Assembly (NCBI GenBank): GCA_934215995.1
Contig: CAKQBC010000091.1
Location: 1-8,364 of the forward strand
DNA from: an uncultured Bacillus sp.
Lineage (GTDB): Bacteria; Bacillota; Bacilli; Bacillales; DSM-1321
DNA: 8,364 nt
Reading direction: 5' to 3'
In this document: positions 1 through 7,002 of the stretch, piece after piece
Numbering within the stretch: position 1 is the stretch's first letter
Layout: each line of letters opens with the position of its first letter
Position numbers and translations under genes: made by a program
The notes under the pieces: generated by a model
Told to the model about the DNA's origin: nothing
The model's input: only the letters and a program-made list of their open reading frames with translations
Database searches by the model: none

Positions 1-74
1 CTTTCGCTAACAGTTCCTACTGCCAAGCCTGTAGTGGACTTTCACCACCAAGTTTTCGCCCATGCAGGGCGCAC
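1..74 (-). mobile_element. Group II intron, 5' end (domain I start), running off the window
   Basis: Read on the minus strand from 74, the sequence begins GTGCG, the group II 5' consensus GUGYG. A perfect 5-bp hairpin follows (CGCCC, loop TGCAT, GGGCG; 71-57). Next are the block GGTGAAAGTCC (about 48-38), a GGC-AG-AGTA-like stretch, and AACTGTTAGC near position 10. This order and wording match the opening of domain I in bacterial introns of the Oceanobacillus iheyensis type (class C), as I remember that sequence. The intron starts 5 bases past a perfect terminator hairpin (79-116), and class C introns characteristically insert just after such hairpins. The splice junction could instead be at 76 or 78, because the GTGTGTG run is ambiguous. 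The reverse transcriptase/maturase gene, if present, lies outside the window. Function is inferred from pattern, not from an alignment I could run. Confidence 0.82.
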
Positions 75-78
75 ACAC

Positions 79-116
79 AAAGAAAGCATAAATCACGGAT
101 GATTTATGCTTTCTTT
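79..116. terminator. Rho-independent terminator after yrrS (17-bp perfect stem)
   Basis: Bases 79-95 pair perfectly with 100-116 around the 4-base loop 96-99. It starts 12 bases beyond the yrrS stop codon. On the minus strand the 3' arm ends in TTTCTTT, so the U-rich tail is partly inside the stem and is then interrupted by GTGT and the intron. On the plus strand the stem is followed by TTCTT, so it could work in both directions. It closes the pbpI-yrrS unit and is probably the structure the neighbouring intron recognised as its target. Confidence 0.85.
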
Positions 117-127
117 TTCTTATGCCA

Positions 128-778
128 TTAATTCACTTGCTGGACACTTGTCGGTTTCCAGCCCTGGCCGTCCACCCACTGAATGTTGACTTTATATTTT
201 GTGCCTGAGCTTTTGCTGCTGATGGTGCCAGTCGCTTTATCCGGAGCCCCCCCGTTGCCGAGGAACCAGACAGTCATGTCACTCTGGTCGATGCCTGCAC
301 CATAGGCAAGTGCTTTCTCCATCTCGATCCAATCAACGGAGCCTTTTGTGAAGTTTACAGTATGCTCTCCTGTCTGCTGTGTGCCGACAGGCTCCCAGTT
401 GCCGTCCGCTGCGCTATCGGAATTATTTTCTTCCTCCTCGGCAGTTTCCGTGTCTTCGGCTGTTTCTTCCTCTAGTGAAGCGCCTTCGCCTTCAGCCTGG
501 CCTTCGGTATCACCTTCTGCATTGTCTTCCTCTTCAACAACTGCCTGCTCTTCTTCTACTTTAGGCTCTTCTTTTTCATTTGAATCACCTTCAGCCTGCT
601 GTTCATTGTTTGTTTCCGGTTCTGTTGCAATATTGTCCTCATCATTGCCAAGGAAGATGGAGGATGCAACCAGTACAATTGCAATAATAACCACTCCGAG
701 GATGATGTTATAGATTAAGTTCGCTTTCTTCTTGCTTTTGTTTTTTGAGGTACGCGTACCCAATTTATTATTCGCCAT
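128..778 (-). CDS. yrrS: YrrS family membrane protein (DUF1510), partner of PbpI
   Basis: This is a 216-residue single-pass membrane protein. A short basic cytoplasmic tail (KSKKK near residues 14-18) and one membrane helix (about 21-43) are followed by a long acidic low-complexity linker (about 45-125, mostly E, D, A, N and T). The C-terminal domain (about 128-213) is of the DUF1510/YrrS type, rich in W and G. An outside location for the C terminus fits the positive-inside rule. I chose ATG at 778 because AGGGGTGG sits 5 bases before it. The open frame extends to a GTG at 787, but that GTG lies inside the ribosome binding site. Length is close to B. subtilis YrrS (about 230 residues). In B. 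subtilis it is cotranscribed with the sporulation-associated pbpI; its biochemical role is not known. It ends with TAA just before the terminator. Confidence 0.88.
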   Translation of the reverse strand: MANNKLGTRTSKNKSKKKANLIYNIILGVVIIAIVLVASSIFLGNDEDNIATEPETNNEQQAEGDSNEKEEPKVEEEQAVVEEEDNAEGDTEGQAEGEGASLEEETAEDTETAEEEENNSDSAADGNWEPVGTQQTGEHTVNFTKGSVDWIEMEKALAYGAGIDQSDMTVWFLGNGGAPDKATGTISSKSSGTKYKVNIQWVDGQGWKPTSVQQVN

Positions 779-830
779 TTTTTCCACCCCTGCTAATCTC
801 TTTTTTTAGATAGATGAACATGTAGGTTAG

Positions 831-839
831 ATTATAACA
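831..839 (-). promoter_or_regulatory. Candidate extended -10 promoter for yrrS
   Basis: On the minus strand 839-831 reads TGTTATAAT, an extended -10 (TGn) joined to a perfect TATAAT. The hexamer 17 bases upstream (GGATAA) is a poor -35, which extended -10 promoters can tolerate. A start near 824 would leave a leader of about 46 bases before the yrrS ATG at 778. It lies in the 85-base gap after pbpI, which has no terminator, so yrrS could be made both by read-through from pbpI and from here. Activity and sigma factor are inferred. Confidence 0.5.
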
Positions 840-863
840 TTTTTCTCCCCCGTTTATCCATAA

Positions 864-2624
864 TTAGTCCGGCCTATCCATTGCAGCCATTTTCCCGACA
901 AAATCCCTTACAAGGGAGACAGCACTGGCTCCTTGTTCATCCGTTTGCAGATTTACCGCCACGATCGCATATTCAGGTTTTTCTGCAGGGAAGTAGCCGG
1001 CGAACCATTTGTTCATTAATTTCTGGCTTTTGTCTGTTTGCGCCGTCCCTGTCTTGCCGGCTATGGAAACTGGCAGGCCGTTCAGCGACCTCGCCGTACC
1101 ATGCTCGCTTGCAACGACACCGAGGAGCAGTTCCTGAAGCTGTTTGGCCGTCCCTGGCGATATGCTTTCTCCTTCAGCATGCTGGTCCTTGAAGGAGGCG
1201 GCAGTCGTTCCATTCGCATATTCCACATCATTTACAGCCTTTACAGACATGCGCTCTCCGTTCCTGGCAATAGTAGCCATCATATTGGCTACGGCAAGCG
1301 GCGTTGCCTGCACATCCTGCTGACCGATCGCTGTCTGCGCAACAAGCTTCTCATCGCTCTTGTATTCATCCTTCAGCCAAATGCGCCCTTGTTCCTCGCC
1401 GTGCAATTGTATGAATTCCGAATGATAGACATTTCCCTTCCAGCCGGATTCCCCTGTCAGCTGAAGCATTTCAGCATACCGTTCAAGCGCATCCGGATCT
1501 TTTTTGGAAAGGCTATTGGCAAGCTCCCCGAACGTTCTGTTGCAGCTTCTCGCAAAGCTTTCCTTAAGATTCAGGGTGCCATTCGCTTTCTCCATATCCG
1601 TCTCAACCGTCCCGTCCAATTTCAGGCTGCAATTGAACATGGACTGGCCATTGACCAGCTGTTCCTCAATCGCTGCCGCGGCAACTACCGTTTTAAAAAC
1701 AGATCCCAGGGTCGATTGGGTAAACATCATGTTCTTACTGCCGATCCCGGCATTAGGGTCTTTTTTATCCACATTCGGCCTGGATGCCACGACCCTCAGT
1801 TCACTGTCATCTATATCAAGAAGCAGCAAGCCGCCGGCCTTGATGCCGGATTGGTCCAAGATTTTCTCTGCCGCCTCCTGAAGCTCCAGATCGATGGTCG
1901 TATTGACTTTGGCAGGGTATAACGGATTTCCGGGTGTAACATATTTGACGTTCATTCCAAACAGCGGGCCCCCGATGGCATCGACATGGTATGCCAGCTT
2001 CGATTCCCCTATACTGAGCAAGAAATCATCAAATGTCTTCTGCAGCCCTTTATCCCCCACTTTCAGATTGGAGGAAAAATGGCCTCTACCCCTTAATTCA
2101 TCCAGCTGATCCGGTGTCGCGCTCGTAAGGCTTCCGATCAGCTGCTCGGCAACCCTGTCTTTTTCCGGAAAAGTCCTTCTTGCCGCAAATACGCCGGGAA
2201 TTTGAAGGTTATTGATTTTAGCAGTATGCTCATCGGTCAAGATAGCAGGCTCTCCATTAACCAGCAGCGTGAAAGGTTCTTTTGCCGCTTCTATCTCTCT
2301 CTTCAAGACATCAGGGGATACACCTATAATCGACGCCACTTCTTCTATCGGCCATTCCATTTTTGCAAGGAAAGGAAATAGCAGCAGTGTCTGCAGCTCG
2401 ACGTGGTTGATTAAGCGCCCGTTTCTGTCATAGAACTTACCCCGCCCATCATCAAGCACCAGGCTTTGCATACGCTGGTTCACACTGTATTCAACCAAAT
2501 TTATATTATGTTTTGAAAAGGAATCTGTATTGACAAGCTGGATTTGCACTAGCCTGGCCGCTATTATGCCAAACAGCGACAGCATCAGGATCGCCATCCA
2601 GATGATCCGTTTCTTTGTAATCAT
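864..2624 (-). CDS. pbpI: Class B penicillin-binding protein PbpI (YrrR), D,D-transpeptidase
   Basis: This 586-residue protein cross-links peptidoglycan peptides outside the membrane. An N-terminal signal anchor (about 7-25) leads into the PBP dimerisation/linker domain (about 30-230), then the transpeptidase domain. All three penicilloyl-serine motifs are present: SVFK with active serine 308 and lysine 311, SCN at 360-362, and KTGT starting at 524. The enzyme therefore looks intact. ATG at 2624 is chosen because GAGGTG lies 7 bases before it. The open frame reaches a GTG at 2642 (6 more residues), but that start has no ribosome binding site. B. subtilis PbpI is of similar length (584) and is reported to be made in the forespore under sigma F. 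I could not identify a convincing sigma F promoter here. The ribosome binding site lies inside the hairpin downstream of greA (2628-2663), and yrrS follows after 85 bases. Confidence 0.93.
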   Translation of the reverse strand: MITKKRIIWMAILMLSLFGIIAARLVQIQLVNTDSFSKHNINLVEYSVNQRMQSLVLDDGRGKFYDRNGRLINHVELQTLLLFPFLAKMEWPIEEVASIIGVSPDVLKREIEAAKEPFTLLVNGEPAILTDEHTAKINNLQIPGVFAARRTFPEKDRVAEQLIGSLTSATPDQLDELRGRGHFSSNLKVGDKGLQKTFDDFLLSIGESKLAYHVDAIGGPLFGMNVKYVTPGNPLYPAKVNTTIDLELQEAAEKILDQSGIKAGGLLLLDIDDSELRVVASRPNVDKKDPNAGIGSKNMMFTQSTLGSVFKTVVAAAAIEEQLVNGQSMFNCSLKLDGTVETDMEKANGTLNLKESFARSCNRTFGELANSLSKKDPDALERYAEMLQLTGESGWKGNVYHSEFIQLHGEEQGRIWLKDEYKSDEKLVAQTAIGQQDVQATPLAVANMMATIARNGERMSVKAVNDVEYANGTTAASFKDQHAEGESISPGTAKQLQELLLGVVASEHGTARSLNGLPVSIAGKTGTAQTDKSQKLMNKWFAGYFPAEKPEYAIVAVNLQTDEQGASAVSLVRDFVGKMAAMDRPD

Positions 2625-2627
2625 AGA

Positions 2628-2663
2628 AAAACACCTCGTCACTAGTGTCGACAGAGGTGTTTT
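2628..2663 (-). terminator. greA terminator hairpin that also covers the pbpI ribosome binding site
   Basis: Bases 2628-2637 pair with 2654-2663 over 10 bp. Three further pairs (2638-2640 with 2650-2652) form beyond a bulged base at 2653, leaving a 9-base loop. On the minus strand the 3' arm is GAGGTGTTTT followed by TCT and the pbpI ATG, so it resembles a Rho-independent terminator for greA with a run of five U. The same GAGGTG is the pbpI Shine-Dalgarno sequence. A read-through transcript from greA would therefore hide that site. The structure is seen directly; the regulatory effect is inferred. Confidence 0.7.
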
Positions 2664-2686
2664 ATTTAAAACCTTTATATATAGAC

Positions 2687-3163
2687 TTATTTAATGGATG
2701 TGATACGGACGTTCATTTCGCCGCCAGGTGTTTGTACTGTCACTTCATCGCCGATTCTTTTTCCGATCAGGCTGCGCGCAATCGGTGAATCATTGGAGAT
2801 TTTTCCTTCGAACGGATCAGCTTCTGCGCTGCCGACGATTGAATATGTTTCTTCATCGCCATTCGGAAGCTCGATGAACGTAACAGATTTTCCAAGGGAT
2901 ACAACATCTGCATCAAGCGCGCTATCTTCAATGATCTTAGCGTTGCGGATCATGTTTTCAATTGTTGTGATGCGTCCTTCAACAAAGGCTTGTTCCTCTT
3001 TTGCGGAGTCGTACTCAGAGTTCTCTGATAAATCTCCGAAGCTTCGTGCGATCTTAATGCGTTCTACAACTTCTTTACGCTTTACCGACTTCAGTTGCTC
3101 CAGTTCATTTTCTAACTTTTGTTTTCCTTCTTTTGTCATTGGGAAGACTTTTTCGTTTGCCAA
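2687..3163 (-). CDS. greA: Transcription elongation factor GreA
   Basis: GreA binds the secondary channel of RNA polymerase and stimulates cleavage of backtracked RNA, rescuing stalled complexes. The 158-residue product has the usual GreA length and layout. An N-terminal antiparallel coiled coil (about 1-77) carries the tip motif GDLSENSEY, with acidic residues D44 and E47 that help hold the catalytic metal. The C-terminal FKBP-like domain (about 85-158) includes the family pattern around [16 protein letters not shown] (126-141). The start is TTG at 3163, supported by AGAAGGAG 9 bases upstream and by the family N terminus (EKVFPMT); the first ATG (3139) would delete conserved residues. It is preceded by a 147-base structured gap and followed by the hairpin that overlaps the pbpI ribosome binding site. 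Confidence 0.97.
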   Translation of the reverse strand: MANEKVFPMTKEGKQKLENELEQLKSVKRKEVVERIKIARSFGDLSENSEYDSAKEEQAFVEGRITTIENMIRNAKIIEDSALDADVVSLGKSVTFIELPNGDEETYSIVGSAEADPFEGKISNDSPIARSLIGKRIGDEVTVQTPGGEMNVRITSIK

Positions 3164-3189
3164 GATCTTTCACTCCTTCTGGGTATTCT

Positions 3190-3206
3190 ATGGGCAGACC
3201 GCCCAT
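3190..3206. repeat. Short inverted repeat in the greA leader
   Basis: Bases 3190-3195 (ATGGGC) pair with 3201-3206 (GCCCAT) around a 5-base loop. On the transcript it would form a 6-bp, GC-rich hairpin ending about 9 bases before the greA ribosome binding site (3180-3173). There is no U tract on the minus strand side, so it is not a terminator. It may be a leader hairpin or a protein site; nothing in the sequence decides this. Confidence 0.4.
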
Positions 3207-3215
3207 TGATTGTAA

Positions 3216-3238
3216 AATTATGTAAAAAATACATAATT
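3216..3238. repeat. AT-rich inverted repeat between udk and greA
   Basis: A perfect 9-bp inverted repeat (3216-3224 with 3230-3238) flanks an A5 loop. On the minus strand the second arm is followed by TTTA. The stem is almost all A/T, so as a terminator it would be weak. It directly abuts the GC-rich hairpin at 3238-3263; the two together may form a composite end for the udk transcript. Confidence 0.4.
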
Positions 3239-3263
3239 GCGCGACCTTAATAAAGGACGCGCA
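3238..3263. repeat. GC-rich hairpin between udk and greA, with T tract on the plus side
   Basis: TGCGCG (3238-3243) pairs with CGCGCA (3258-3263). After an A/A mismatch, CCTT (3245-3248) pairs with AAGG (3253-3256) around the loop AATA. A T5 run (3265-3269) follows on the plus strand, so in shape it is a plus-strand terminator, yet there are no plus-strand genes here. On the minus strand it is preceded by A5 and not followed by U, so udk transcripts would need the adjacent AT-rich stem to stop. The rest of the 147-base gap (3264-3310) is AT-rich, with no promoter I can call with confidence. Confidence 0.5.
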
Positions 3264-3310
3264 CTTTTTCAATTACTCTTTATTTATATATAGATATATA
3301 TGTCATGTTA

Positions 3311-3946
3311 TTACAAAATTGTGTTTTGTTCAAGGATTGTTTTAATTTTCGTTACCATTAAATCGATAGCGACATAGTTCTGGCCGCCTTCCGGTATAAT
3401 GATATCCGCATAACGTTTGGTCGGTTCAATGAACTGATTGTGCATCGGGCGCACCACTGACACATACTGGTCAATTACCGACTCGATTGTACGGCCTCTT
3501 TCCTTGATGTCCCGCAGCATACGGCGGATGATGCGAATATCAGCATCTGTATCTACAAACAGCTTCATGTCCATCAGGTTGCGGAGCCTTTCATCCTCCA
3601 GGATCAGAATTCCCTCCAGGATGATTACTTCCTTCGGCTCTACATGTATGACTTCTTCAGAACGAGTATGCAAGGCATAGTCATATACCGGCTTCTCGAT
3701 TGCTTCGTAGTTCAACAATTTATTGATGTGCTCGATCAGCAAGTCATTATCGAAAGCAAGCGGATGGTCATAGTTCGTCTGCAATCTTTGCTCGAACTCC
3801 AAATGACTTTGATCCTTATAATAATAATCCTGTTCCAGCATCAGGATGGAATGTCCTGTAAAGCTTTCTACTATGGCTCTGGTCACGCTTGTTTTGCCTG
3901 AACCGGAGCCCCCTGCAACACCAATGACGATGGGCTTTTGTTTCAT
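3311..3946 (-). CDS. udk: Uridine kinase
   Basis: Udk phosphorylates uridine (and cytidine) to UMP (CMP) in pyrimidine salvage, in the cytoplasm. The product has 211 residues, the standard bacterial length. It carries a Walker A loop GGSGSGKT (12-19), the nucleoside-binding stretch NYDHPLAFD (58-66), the EGIL strand region (111-114), and the arginine-rich lid RDIKERGRT (145-153). The start is ATG at 3946, 4 bases after the trhP2 stop. Its likely ribosome binding site, AAAGGAG, lies inside the last codons of trhP2, so translation of the two genes is probably coupled. It is the last gene of the trmR-trhP1-trhP2-udk cluster; a hairpin-rich gap follows. Confidence 0.97.
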   Translation of the reverse strand: MKQKPIVIGVAGGSGSGKTSVTRAIVESFTGHSILMLEQDYYYKDQSHLEFEQRLQTNYDHPLAFDNDLLIEHINKLLNYEAIEKPVYDYALHTRSEEVIHVEPKEVIILEGILILEDERLRNLMDMKLFVDTDADIRIIRRMLRDIKERGRTIESVIDQYVSVVRPMHNQFIEPTKRYADIIIPEGGQNYVAIDLMVTKIKTILEQNTIL

Positions 3947-3950
3947 GGGG

Positions 3951-5219
3951 TCAAATCTCCTTTCGCATCATGTTGAACGGATGCACAAGCTTGTCCATCT
4001 TGAACTTCACTATCTGAAGCGGATGGCGCGCAGCGTCCAACTCATTTCCTTTTTCATCCCAGATCTTTTCGATTACGTGTGTGAAATTGTCGATATCCGG
4101 ACCGAAAAATTCTACCTCATCGCCTGGTTTAAAATAGTTCCTTTGTTGTAATGTTACCATCTGTGTTTCTTTGTCATAATCCAAAACCATACCAACAAAG
4201 TCAAATGTTGTCTTTTTGCTATGGTTCCCAAACATCTGCTCCTTATACCCCGGTATTCCTTCAAAGAATGCAGGAGCAGTATCCCTGTTTGCACACTTAT
4301 CAAGCTCCTTGAGCCATTCCGGGTCAATCACAAAGTTCTCCGGATCTGCGCAATAAGCATCAATTACTTTACGGTATACGCTGACTACTGTTGCCACGTA
4401 GTGAATGGATTTCATCCTTCCTTCCACTTTCAGGCTGTCGATGCCAAGCTCGATCATTTGAGGAATCGACTCGACCAGCTTCAAGTCTTTCGGGCTCATC
4501 GCAAAAGGTGCATCCTCCTCAGAGAAAAGAGGCTTTTCACCATTCTCCGTGTTCTCGAACAGACCATAATCCCAGCGGCATGACTGGCAGCATCCTCCAC
4601 GGTTGGAATCGCGTGCCGTCATATGGTTTGAAAGCGTACATCTTCCGGAATAGGCGATGCACATTGCCCCGTGGATGAAAGTTTCGATTTCGATATCGAC
4701 TTTTTCTTTCATTTCACGGATATCTTCGGCGCTCGCTTCCCTGGCCAGCACGACACGATGCATGCCTGCTTCTTTCCAGAATTCGACTGCTTTCCAGTTT
4801 GACAATGATTGCTGCGTACTAAGATGCACTTCGACATTCGGTGCAACACGGCGGCATGTCTCGATGATCAGCGGGTCGGCGACAATGATCCCGCTGACGC
4901 CGGCTTCCTGCAGTCCCCTTAAGTAGTCATCAAGGCCGTCGATATTCTCATTATGGGCATAAATATTCGTTGTCACATATATTTTCGCTCCATATTTTTT
5001 AGCGAATTCAACGCCTTCTTTCATTTCCTCAAAGGTGAAATTGCCGGCATTGGATCTAAGTCCATATTCCTGCCCGCCGATATAGACAGCATCCGCACCA
5101 TAATGGACAGCAATTTTCAGTTTCTCAAGGTTCCCTGCCGGAGCAAGCAACTCAGGTTTCTTCACAATCACTCTTTTACCATCTATCACTTGTGAAATTT
5201 TATCAGTAATAGCTTTCAA
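3951..5219 (-). CDS. trhP2: tRNA 5-hydroxyuridine synthesis protein TrhP2 (YrrO), U32 family
   Basis: The product has 422 residues and belongs to the family named peptidase U32. In B. subtilis YrrN and YrrO (TrhP1/TrhP2) are needed to make 5-hydroxyuridine at tRNA position 34, a reaction linked to prephenate, rather than for proteolysis. The U32 signature spans residues 179-197, with E179, G184, C187, G192, C194 and S197 in place. A GGCCQSC segment adds C210, C211 and C214, so the cysteines expected to hold the family's Fe-S cluster are present. A C-terminal beta-type domain (about 335-415) completes the long form of the family. The start is TTG at 5219, with GGAGG 7 bases upstream. It lies 46 bases after trhP1 and its 3' end carries the udk ribosome binding site. 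The older annotation would be collagenase-like protease. Confidence 0.93.
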   Translation of the reverse strand: MKAITDKISQVIDGKRVIVKKPELLAPAGNLEKLKIAVHYGADAVYIGGQEYGLRSNAGNFTFEEMKEGVEFAKKYGAKIYVTTNIYAHNENIDGLDDYLRGLQEAGVSGIIVADPLIIETCRRVAPNVEVHLSTQQSLSNWKAVEFWKEAGMHRVVLAREASAEDIREMKEKVDIEIETFIHGAMCIAYSGRCTLSNHMTARDSNRGGCCQSCRWDYGLFENTENGEKPLFSEEDAPFAMSPKDLKLVESIPQMIELGIDSLKVEGRMKSIHYVATVVSVYRKVIDAYCADPENFVIDPEWLKELDKCANRDTAPAFFEGIPGYKEQMFGNHSKKTTFDFVGMVLDYDKETQMVTLQQRNYFKPGDEVEFFGPDIDNFTHVIEKIWDEKGNELDAARHPLQIVKFKMDKLVHPFNMMRKEI

Positions 5220-5265
5220 GGCTATTCCTCCATTTCAATTATCAATTCTCGTACCGGCATTCGGA

Positions 5266-6195
5266 TTAATAGACCGTTTCTTTGAAGAAGAATCCTGTAT
5301 CCAGGCTGCGGTTTTCAGGCTGGAGCTGTTCGGCTTCCTCCAAAAGGCTGTCTTTAATATCCTCATATTCATCCGGATCTTTCACATACGCGTCAATTGC
5401 CTGGCGGTATAGCTTCGTGACCCCCACCAGGTATTCACGGTCTTTCAATATGCCGTCAATCTTGAAGCTGGCTACCCCAGCTTCAATCATATCCTGCAAT
5501 TCATCTATAATGCACATATCGTTAGGGCTCATGATATGCGTTCCATTGAAGTCTTCGAAGATCGGGTATTTGTTGCCGCGTTCCGGATCATGCAGGAACA
5601 TGTTTTTGTTTGCCTGCCTGTTCTCGATGGCCATCGCTTTTCCTTGGTACTCGAAATAGTTGCCGATCAGTGTTCTCTTTGACTGGAACATGCAGGACAT
5701 CCCGTGCACCTGCACCTCAATTTCCACTTTTGCATTCTCGGCGATTTCGACCACGGCATCCATGTTGATTTCCCTGGCCAATACAGCGCGCTTAGCTCCT
5801 TTTTCTCCCCAATAATTGCATGTGAACCAATTTGTTCCGGTCGTTTCTGTGCTCCAATGCAACTTCATATCGGGAGCTTCTTCCCTTACAGTCATCAGGA
5901 CTGCAGGGTCCCCAAAGATGATGGCATCCGCACCGGCTTCGTTCAGGAAGCGGACATAGTCAGCCAATTCGCCCACCAATTCATTATGGAAAAGAGCATT
6001 CATGGCTACATACACTTTCTTCCCGTGCTGATGCGCAATCTGGATTGCAGATTCAACATCGCTTCTTGAGAATTCGCCGGCAAGGCGCAGCCCGTAGCGC
6101 TGTTCGCCGATGACAAATGCATCTGCACCTGCTTCTATTAGAGGCAGTATATCTGATACCGATGTGGGTGTAACCAATAGTTCAGGAGTTTTCAT
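5266..6195 (-). CDS. trhP1: tRNA 5-hydroxyuridine synthesis protein TrhP1 (YrrN), short U32 paralogue
   Basis: The 309-residue product is a short U32-family protein, the same length I recall for B. subtilis YrrN, which works with YrrO in hydroxylating U34 of tRNA. It aligns with the N-terminal two thirds of TrhP2 (PELL near the start, then GADAF.IG...YGLR, EVQVHG.SC, IMSPND, FKIDG). It lacks the C-terminal domain. In the signature region only C168 survives; the position matching C194 of TrhP2 is T175, and the GGCCQSC segment is missing. It probably carries no complete Fe-S cluster and may be a structural or substrate-binding partner; this is inference. ATG at 6195 is chosen because GAGGTG lies 6 bases before it, and the TGA stop of trmR overlaps that site. 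The open frame extends upstream to 6243, but inside trmR and without support. Confidence 0.92.
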   Translation of the reverse strand: MKTPELLVTPTSVSDILPLIEAGADAFVIGEQRYGLRLAGEFSRSDVESAIQIAHQHGKKVYVAMNALFHNELVGELADYVRFLNEAGADAIIFGDPAVLMTVREEAPDMKLHWSTETTGTNWFTCNYWGEKGAKRAVLAREINMDAVVEIAENAKVEIEVQVHGMSCMFQSKRTLIGNYFEYQGKAMAIENRQANKNMFLHDPERGNKYPIFEDFNGTHIMSPNDMCIIDELQDMIEAGVASFKIDGILKDREYLVGVTKLYRQAIDAYVKDPDEYEDIKDSLLEEAEQLQPENRSLDTGFFFKETVY

Positions 6196-6205
6196 TTTCT
6201 TCACC

Positions 6206-6856
6206 TCATTGTTTTTGCTTCTTCTTGGATATGGCCATGCCATCGCCGATCGGCAATATGGCCGTATCGTAATCAGGGTGGTCCATCAGCCATTGATTAT
6301 AATGCCTGATCTTTTTGACGAGTGCTCTTGTCCTGCGGTTATCGATCGTATCCATAGGTGCGACAACCATTTCTTTGTACAGCACATTATCCGAGATAAT
6401 GATTCCGTCCGGCGACAAGAAAGGCTCGTACAAGCCGAAAAACCGTTCATATTGACCTTTAGCGGCATCGATGAAGATGGCATCAAACGGGCCATGCTTA
6501 CCGGCCTCTTCAGCCAGTTCCAAAGCATCCCCTTCAAGCAGGGTGATGGCAGCCTCTTTACCTGCAGAGCCGATGAAGGCACGGGCATCCTGGATCCTCT
6601 GTCGATTCCGTTCAATGGTGACAATTTTCGCATCCGGCAGCGCATCAGACATTCTGATTGAGGAATAGCCGATTGCGCATCCGATTTCCAGGATAGACCC
6701 GGGTTTGTGGATCCTGAGTATTTGAAGGAGAGCCTCCATACCGATCCTGTCCATGATCGGCACATGGTGTTCCTTCGCGTATTCCTCCATACGGCTGCAT
6801 AGCTCATTTCGAGCAGGTATTAAGTCGACAAGATACTCTTGCAATGAATGGTTCAC
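6206..6856 (-). CDS. trmR: tRNA 5-hydroxyuridine methyltransferase TrmR (YrrM)
   Basis: TrmR uses S-adenosylmethionine to methylate 5-hydroxyuridine at tRNA position 34, giving 5-methoxyuridine, which widens wobble decoding. The 216-residue product has a class I methyltransferase fold of the catechol O-methyltransferase type. The SAM loop is LEIGCAIGYS (56-65), the ribose-binding acid is E82, and the metal-site candidates are D130 (in FIDAAKGQY) and D156-N157 (in SDNVL). GTG at 6856 is chosen because AAGGAG lies 10 bases upstream and because this gives the length of the B. subtilis protein (217). The frame stays open for 41 more codons to an ATG at 6979 with no ribosome binding site. The gene opens the trmR-trhP1-trhP2-udk cluster, 10 bases before trhP1, and so makes a complete local pathway with the two genes after it. 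Confidence 0.93.
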   Translation of the reverse strand: MNHSLQEYLVDLIPARNELCSRMEEYAKEHHVPIMDRIGMEALLQILRIHKPGSILEIGCAIGYSSIRMSDALPDAKIVTIERNRQRIQDARAFIGSAGKEAAITLLEGDALELAEEAGKHGPFDAIFIDAAKGQYERFFGLYEPFLSPDGIIISDNVLYKEMVVAPMDTIDNRRTRALVKKIRHYNQWLMDHPDYDTAILPIGDGMAISKKKQKQ

Positions 6857-7002
6857 TTTTTTACATCTCCTTGCCCGCAAAAAATACATCGTAAACAATT
6901 TAAGATAAATGGAATCTGCCCTTCCGTCCGGACCAAAAAATGACGGGCCTTTCGAACCAGGCAGGTTTACCTCATACATGTATAAATATCTTATATTTCA
7001 AG

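Noticed and set aside
420..620. CTTCTT-rich stretch as a DNA repeat array
   Set aside because: It is explained by runs of Glu codons in the yrrS linker; there is no fixed repeat unit.
348..713. Plus-strand open frame opposite yrrS, rich in serine
   Set aside because: It is the complement of the Glu/Asp-rich linker codons of yrrS, with no ribosome binding site or recognisable domain.
832..840. Two-codon open frame ATG TTA TAA with GGGGGAG in front, between pbpI and yrrS
   Set aside because: It looks like a tiny upstream ORF, but the same bases form the extended -10 motif, so chance overlap is the simpler reading.
1038..1922. 294-codon plus-strand open frame inside pbpI
   Set aside because: It lies wholly antisense to an intact penicillin-binding protein with all motifs. 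The composition is unlike a real protein and there is no start signal.
2641..2652. Adjacent ACTAGT and GTCGAC restriction sites, as in a cloning linker
   Set aside because: They fall in the loop and inner stem of a natural terminator hairpin between conserved neighbours. No vector sequence surrounds them.
3951..6195. Annotation of the two U32 proteins as collagenases or secreted peptidases
   Set aside because: There is no signal peptide. The operon places them with a tRNA U34 methyltransferase, and the B. subtilis counterparts act in tRNA hydroxylation.
6286..6807. 173-codon minus-strand open frame overlapping trmR in another frame
   Set aside because: It is a frame shadow of trmR, whose methyltransferase motifs are in the other frame.
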